Below are positions 6,584-10,011 of a stretch of DNA of 10,011 nt, piece after piece. How positions within the stretch are numbered: position 1 is the stretch's first letter; every line of letters begins with the position of its first letter. The stretch spans positions 1 through 10,011 of the forward strand of contig JAISDM010000201.1 in the NCBI GenBank assembly GCA_031264885.1, given 5' to 3'. The stretch is from Peptococcaceae bacterium. GTDB taxonomy: Bacteria; Bacillota; Peptococcia; DRI-13; UBA5745. The notes beneath the pieces are model-generated. The model was not told the DNA's origin. It searched no databases and saw only the letters and a program-made list of their open reading frames with translations. The translations under genes and the position numbers were made by a program.

Positions 6584-7639
6584 GTGAAGAACAGCTCAAA
6601 TCAGGTATATCAGCCTGGAAGCGGCAATTCAAATCCTTGTTGTTCCAATCAGGTCTGGTTTGCCGATCCTCAGAATTGCCAAGGATCTTCCTGCTGGGGC
6701 GCCTGCTCGTTTTGTCCTCCTGGCGCCTCGTGCGTTCCGGGGCCTCCGGGGCCTCCTGGTCCCATGGGTCCCCGCGGCCCGATGGGATGCAGAGGCGATA
6801 CGGGTCCCAGGGGCCCCATGGGGGATATGGGACTTGAAGGGCCTCAGGGAATTCAAGGCGATCCGGGTTCGCCAGGACCTCAAGGGATCCAAGGTGTACC
6901 GGGGCCTAAAGGGGATCCTGGCGCCGTCGGTCCGGCCGGGGCGCAGGGAGCGGTTGGGCCGCCCGGATCCGCGGGTCCGCAGGGATCACAGGGACCACAG
7001 GGGCCGCAAGGGCCGCAGGGTGTGCCGGGGGGAAGCGTCCCGGGACCGGTAGGGCCGCCAGGACCGGCTGGCCCCGCAGGTGCAGCCGGTCCGGTCGGAC
7101 CCCAAGGTACGCAGGGCGCGCCGGGGCCGAAAGGGGATCCGGGAGGTCCTCCGGGACCCATCGGTCCAGCTGGGCCGACGGGGCCTCAGGGAATCCAGGG
7201 GGATCCTGGTCCGGCGGGATCCCAGGGAGTTCAAGGAATGCAAGGTCCTGTGGGCCCGATTGGATCTGAAGGTCCCGTAGGACCTGCAGGGCCTCAGGGC
7301 GTTCAGGGGGATCCCGGTCCGGCGGGACCTCAGGGCATTCAAGGGCTTCAGGGTGTTCCCGGCCCGGCGGGAGCGATCGGGCCAGCGGGGCCGGCGGGGC
7401 CTGTCGGGCCTCAAGGGCCACAGGGCGACAAAGGTGACAAGGGCGACGCGGGAGCCATAGGTCCGGCGGGCGCGGCGGGGCCGGCGGGAGCGATCGGGCC
7501 GGCGGGGCTTGTGGGTCCAGTCGGGCCAATCGGGCCGGCCGGGCCTATTATTTATACACAACTTTGCCGACAGAATAATTGGTGCTTCAAGCCGTTTGAG
7601 TTTGGCTTACGACCAGTTCACGCTCATTATTCTCAATGA
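6584..7639 (+). CDS. Collagen-like Gly-X-Y repeat protein, C-terminus apparently replaced by mobile-element sequence
   Basis: The open frame has 351 codons. Residues 1-52 contain no signal peptide and are Cys-rich (C19, C20, C32, C37, C41, C44, C50). Residues 53-322 are about 87 Gly-X-Y triplets, broken only by GGSVP (149-153) and GGPP (187-190), so the protein should form a collagen-type triple helix. Lack of a secretion signal plus many Cys fits a spore coat or exosporium protein made in the mother cell, as in Bacillus BclA-like proteins; this is inference. The start is GTG 6584 with AGGAGG (6571-6576) 7 nt upstream. After residue 322 the frame continues for 29 residues of unrelated sequence, the last 17 or so antisense to the recombinase 3' end. 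Collagen-like spore proteins usually end in a globular trimerising domain, which is missing here, so the native 3' end was probably lost to insertion near 7550-7587. Confidence 0.82.
   Translation: MKNSSNQVYQPGSGNSNPCCSNQVWFADPQNCQGSSCWGACSFCPPGASCVPGPPGPPGPMGPRGPMGCRGDTGPRGPMGDMGLEGPQGIQGDPGSPGPQGIQGVPGPKGDPGAVGPAGAQGAVGPPGSAGPQGSQGPQGPQGPQGVPGGSVPGPVGPPGPAGPAGAAGPVGPQGTQGAPGPKGDPGGPPGPIGPAGPTGPQGIQGDPGPAGSQGVQGMQGPVGPIGSEGPVGPAGPQGVQGDPGPAGPQGIQGLQGVPGPAGAIGPAGPAGPVGPQGPQGDKGDKGDAGAIGPAGAAGPAGAIGPAGLVGPVGPIGPAGPIIYTQLCRQNNWCFKPFEFGLRPVHAHYSQ
6839..7345 (+). repeat. Higher-order repeats inside the Gly-X-Y region
   Basis: A 19-residue block, G-PQG(I/V)QGDPG-(P/S)-(A/P)-G-x-QG(I/V)QG, recurs at residues 86-104, 200-218 and 236-254 (nt 6839-6895, 7181-7237, 7289-7345). 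The second and third copies are also close at the DNA level, which suggests growth of the repeat by duplication and likely length variation between strains. Confidence 0.6.
7544..7582. repeat. Imperfect inverted repeat at the gene/element junction (possible recombinase attachment site)
   Basis: CCTATTATT (7544-7552) and AATAATTGG (7574-7582) match in 8 of 9 positions as an inverted repeat around a 21-nt centre. It lies exactly where the collagen repeat stops and the recombinase gene ends. Large serine recombinases act on att sites of roughly 40-50 bp with imperfect dyad symmetry around a 2-bp core, and this fits in size and place. The partner site is not found in the window, so the assignment is a hypothesis. 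Confidence 0.35.
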
Positions 7640-9290
7640 AGTCCAGTATGCGCTGGTACTGATCGGCAAAGCTAAATTTAATTGTTAATTCCCCATTCTC
7701 GTGCAGATAAATCGTATCAATCAAGTCAACGAGCATGTCGCGTTTCAGGCTGTTTATATTCTTGTACTTCTGAAATTCCATAAAGTACGGATGTTCAGTG
7801 GTTATCCCGGAAGCAATTACGTTACAATCATCTCGAATTTTTTCGATCGCCTTGCTGATTTCATCAATCCTGTTTGCGTACTCAGATTTCATGCGCAAGT
7901 ATTCTTCCCGCGTAATATCCTCGTTCTTCCAATCAGCATAAAGCGAATCGGAAATCTTTGTAAGTCTTGCGTATTCATCTTCATGGCGTCTAAGCATCAT
8001 GGTTAATCTGCTGGACTGATTGTTTACTCTGGGAGACTTGTTAATTTGATCAATGATTTTAACCAGATCATCCACTAATGCAATTTGTGCCTTAAGCGCC
8101 TGCAGTACCGCAGATTCTAAAACATCCTGCCTGATTGATTTTGTTGCGCAAGCGTTTTCTAACAGCCTCTTTGTACGACAGAAATAGTATACGTGATCTT
8201 TAGATGTTTTACGATGCAACGCTCTGCCGCAATTCGCGCACTTTAGAAATCCGGAGAAAAGATGGACTTCTTTCTTCCCTGGCGCAGTTCTCGTGTCTCG
8301 TTCCAATCGGCGCTGTACTTCTTCGAACATGGATTTATCAATAATGGCGTCGTGCATATCTTCAACGATAAACCATTCTTCTTCAGGGGTTCTGATCTGT
8401 TTATGGAGTTTATAGCTAAGAACACGAAATTTACCTTGTACCATACATCCGATGTACACGCGATCTTTCAAGATCCTCAAAACCGTTGAGCCGGACCAGT
8501 AACATTCTTTATGCGTATTGTGTGGGTTGCAATACTTGAAACCCTGCTGCTTCTTATAGCTCGCGGGACACGGCACACCCCGTTCGTTTAATTCTCTGGC
8601 AATGCCGTCCTTGCTCAAGCTTCCGGTTTTTTCCTGTCCCGGCCTTTCGATCCCGTAAAGGAACCAGGTGAAAATGTCTTTTACTACGTTGGCTGCTTCC
8701 TCGTCGATGATCAAGCGATTTTTGTTGTCGGGGTGCTTCTTGAAACCATAGGGGGCAAAAGCGCCGATGAACTCGCCTTTCCTTCGTTTGGTGTTGAAGG
8801 TCTTGCGCACTTCTTCTGAGGTGCTTGCGGCATACTGTTCGTTAAACATGCCGTGGATCGGTACTTCCAGCCCTGAAACGGAGCGCGGATTGACATAGGT
8901 GTCGATGAAGGGCGTTCCTAAATTGATGAAACGCACACCATTCAAAGGAAAGAATTCTTCGAGGTATTTTTGCTGGTCGCCGAGATTTCTGAAAGCGCGG
9001 GCAAGGGATTTTACAATCACACAGTTTACTTTTCCATTTTTGATATCTTGTTCCATACGTATGAAATCAGGACGGTTTACGTCAGTTCCTGTTTTACCAT
9101 CGTCGATATAAGTATCCACGATGATATATTCTTCTTCAAAATGGTTCTGAACATATTCAAAAAGGATTTTTCGCTGGTTCTCGATGCTTAGGCTTTCATC
9201 ATTCCCATCCTCTCTGGAAAGCCGTATATAGAGCGCAATTTTCCAAATGAGATTCCTTACATCTTGATTTGCCTTTCTGATACGTGCCAT
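7587..9290 (-). CDS. Large serine recombinase (TnpX/TndX-like) of a mobile element
   Basis: A site-specific DNA recombinase of 567 residues that would integrate and excise the element at att sites. The resolvase-type catalytic domain (about 15-165) has the nucleophile S25 in YIRLSRED, plus the DDGKTGTDVNRPDF and VKSLARAFRN motifs. A recombinase domain follows (about 195-310, including PYGFKKHP, GIARELNERGVPCP and LKDRVYIG). A zinc ribbon comes next with C351, C354, C371 and C381, then a coiled coil (about 415-490) and a C-terminal tail. Length and order match transposon Tn4451/Tn5397-type recombinases, and all key residues are intact, so it may be active. It has its own promoter and an AAGGAGG Shine-Dalgarno 4 nt before the ATG. 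Its stop is only about 40 bp from the end of the collagen repeats, typical for a recombinase beside its att site. Its base composition is AT-richer than the host genes to the left. Confidence 0.95.
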   Translation of the reverse strand: MARIRKANQDVRNLIWKIALYIRLSREDGNDESLSIENQRKILFEYVQNHFEEEYIIVDTYIDDGKTGTDVNRPDFIRMEQDIKNGKVNCVIVKSLARAFRNLGDQQKYLEEFFPLNGVRFINLGTPFIDTYVNPRSVSGLEVPIHGMFNEQYAASTSEEVRKTFNTKRRKGEFIGAFAPYGFKKHPDNKNRLIIDEEAANVVKDIFTWFLYGIERPGQEKTGSLSKDGIARELNERGVPCPASYKKQQGFKYCNPHNTHKECYWSGSTVLRILKDRVYIGCMVQGKFRVLSYKLHKQIRTPEEEWFIVEDMHDAIIDKSMFEEVQRRLERDTRTAPGKKEVHLFSGFLKCANCGRALHRKTSKDHVYYFCRTKRLLENACATKSIRQDVLESAVLQALKAQIALVDDLVKIIDQINKSPRVNNQSSRLTMMLRRHEDEYARLTKISDSLYADWKNEDITREEYLRMKSEYANRIDEISKAIEKIRDDCNVIASGITTEHPYFMEFQKYKNINSLKRDMLVDLIDTIYLHENGELTIKFSFADQYQRILDFIENNERELVVSQTQTA

Positions 9291-9321
9291 TATACCTCCT
9301 TCCCTCCATAATCACATGTCT

Positions 9322-9350
9322 ATTATACCGCGCCCCTGGCTGTATGTCAG
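9322..9350 (-). promoter_or_regulatory. Promoter of the serine recombinase gene
   Basis: On the minus strand CTGACA (9350-9345), a 17-nt spacer and a perfect TATAAT (9327-9322) lie just before the recombinase. Transcription would start near 9315, about 25 nt before the ATG. A small inverted repeat, GCTG-N5-CAGC (9339-9351), overlaps the -35 box and could be an operator. The promoter is strong by eye and lets the recombinase be expressed apart from the upstream gene. Confidence 0.72.
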
Positions 9351-9367
9351 CAGTTTTATTTCATTTA

Positions 9368-9628
9368 TTATCTGTTTTTCAGACCAATGAAATAATCAAG
9401 TATTTTTTCATCCAGCGGTTTTGCGTCAGAAATATACTCGATTTTCACCGGCGTTTTTCCACAGCGGTAACAGTAAGGATTTTTGATTTGTTCCAGAAAA
9501 TTTGATATCCGCTGCTTAGCAGGGAGCGTATCATCAATTCTGACGCAGCCGATATCAATAAGTGTGTTAGTATCCATATTCTCGATTTCCATATGGCTCA
9601 TTTCTGCCATTTTTTGTAATGTCAACAT
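9368..9628 (-). CDS. Small DUF6870-like protein of clostridial mobile elements
   Basis: An 86-residue protein with no signal peptide or membrane segment. The pattern D..TL(I/V)DI..V.ID..LP...R...FL.QIKNPY.YR.GK..V.I.Y resembles small proteins (DUF6870 as I recall the name) encoded just upstream of serine recombinases in gut Firmicute integrative elements. Their function is not known. Two Cys in NPYCYRCGK could be a metal or redox site, but a single CxxC does not decide. The ATG at 9628 has an AAAGGAGG Shine-Dalgarno (9643-9636) 7 nt upstream. It ends 77 nt before the recombinase ATG on the same strand, with the recombinase promoter in that gap. The match to the family is from memory of its pattern and was not searched. 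Confidence 0.65.
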   Translation of the reverse strand: MLTLQKMAEMSHMEIENMDTNTLIDIGCVRIDDTLPAKQRISNFLEQIKNPYCYRCGKTPVKIEYISDAKPLDEKILDYFIGLKNR

Positions 9629-10011
9629 TCACATTCCTCCTTTGGGCGCTTATTAATGTGTATGCGAAGCCACTTGTACGATATGCGTGGAAAAGACGAC
9701 TTGCAATTATTCGCGCTGCGTGTCCGCGAAATATTTACCATACATTTCGAAGAAAAGGAATATTTCAGACTGCCGCCGGCCGGCATCATAAGCGTTAGCT
9801 TCCCCGAGGATTGCTCCGGGCTGCCCTCATTGCGTGATCGCTGTGACTAGGCAGAAGTATCATTATGTCCCATGCGCGTCGTCGCGCCCCGCCTGCCACG
9901 GCAGAGTTCAAACATTGCGTGGATCGTCAAGCGCCGCTGCCTGTCCGCTCGGCGCATGGGGAACGTACCTGAAATATTGTATATGAAATTGTCAAAGAGC
10001 ATTGAGCAGTT
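9629..10011. other. Gene-poor stretch right of the element genes, with strong inverted repeats
   Basis: No convincing gene is present. A 64-codon plus-strand frame (9656-9850) has no ribosome binding site, and minus-strand frames are short. On the minus strand TTGCAA (9706-9701), 17 nt and TATCGT (9683-9678) could be a weak promoter for the DUF6870-like gene. The right half is GC-rich and highly symmetrical: CCCATGCGC (9869-9877) pairs perfectly with GCGCATGGG (9952-9960). Inside are GCGCG-TCGT-CGCGC (9874-9887), CTGC-CACG-GCAG (9893-9904) and GCGCCG/CGGCGC (9931-9936, 9950-9955). It may be the leader of the element operon, a transfer origin or a structured RNA. Confidence 0.45.

Noticed and set aside
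6629..7561. Several long frames on both strands across the collagen-like gene
   Set aside because: Gly-X-Y codons (GGN CCN NNN) leave other frames open by composition; only the frame with perfect triplet periodicity is real.
9761..9783. GCCGGCCGG shared between the collagen end (7534-7542) and 9775-9783 as a possible attL/attR core
   Set aside because: A short GC palindrome expected by chance in GC-rich DNA; flanking bases do not align convincingly and no collagen C-terminal domain follows.
9707..9820. Minus-strand fragment ending ...FFEMYGKYFADTQRE-stop, possibly the tail of a decayed gene
   Set aside because: Only about 38 codons after an in-frame stop, with no start or matching family; too little to call a pseudogene.
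9656..9850. 64-codon plus-strand frame
   Set aside because: No ribosome binding site, no family resemblance, and it faces the likely leader of the DUF6870-like gene.

Overview
The window looks like chromosomal DNA of a fairly GC-rich Clostridia-type Firmicute. The evidence is strong AGGAGG-like ribosome binding sites, sigma-A-type promoters, a Shp/IsdE-type heme uptake operon otherwise known from Gram-positives, a collagen-like protein of the kind found on Firmicute spore surfaces, and a clostridial TnpX/TndX-type large serine recombinase. No RNA gene or CRISPR array is visible. The species cannot be named from this sequence.

Region 1 (1-4560, all minus strand) is a heme/iron acquisition operon. 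In transcription order it holds a DtxR/MntR-like winged-helix regulator with an unfamiliar C-terminal domain (start 4461), a membrane-anchored Shp-type heme-binding surface protein, an IsdE/HtsA-type heme-binding lipoprotein, a FecCD-type permease, and a FecE/FhuC-type ATPase cut by the left window edge. The genes abut or overlap (39-nt gap, ATGA, ATGA, overlap) and have one clear promoter (TTGACA, 18 nt, TGC-TACTAT at 4531-4560). The axial heme ligands known from Streptococcus pyogenes Shp (two Met) and Staphylococcus aureus IsdE (Met, His) sit at matching places. The likely route is heme captured by Shp on the surface, passed to the lipoprotein, imported by permease plus ATPase, with control by the first gene.

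Region 2 (4561-4732) is a divergent control region. It holds a second promoter for the rightward genes and, between the two promoters, three palindromic TCCGGA boxes spaced exactly 10 bp apart inside a 6-bp inverted repeat.

Region 3 (4733-6384, plus strand) has two exported proteins of unknown role: a small membrane-anchored protein with AT-richer DNA, and a lipoprotein with an internal duplication and two DxNxDxxx(D/E) calcium-loop-like motifs.

Region 4 (6385-7639) carries a collagen-like gene: a Cys-rich N-terminus without signal peptide, then about 87 Gly-X-Y triplets. Its reading frame leaves the repeat around 7550 and runs antisense into the end of the next gene, so its natural C-terminus seems to have been cut off.

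Region 5 (about 7550 to the right edge) looks like one end of a mobile element. It carries a large serine recombinase whose 3' end is at the junction, a small DUF6870-like protein upstream of it, and a structured stretch with no convincing gene. The best hypothesis of the window is that this element interrupts a spore-surface gene, with the recombinase next to the junction. That is the arrangement of known sporulation-excised elements (skin in sigK, SP-beta in spsM). The far end of the element and any C-terminal gene piece would lie outside the window, so this is unproven.
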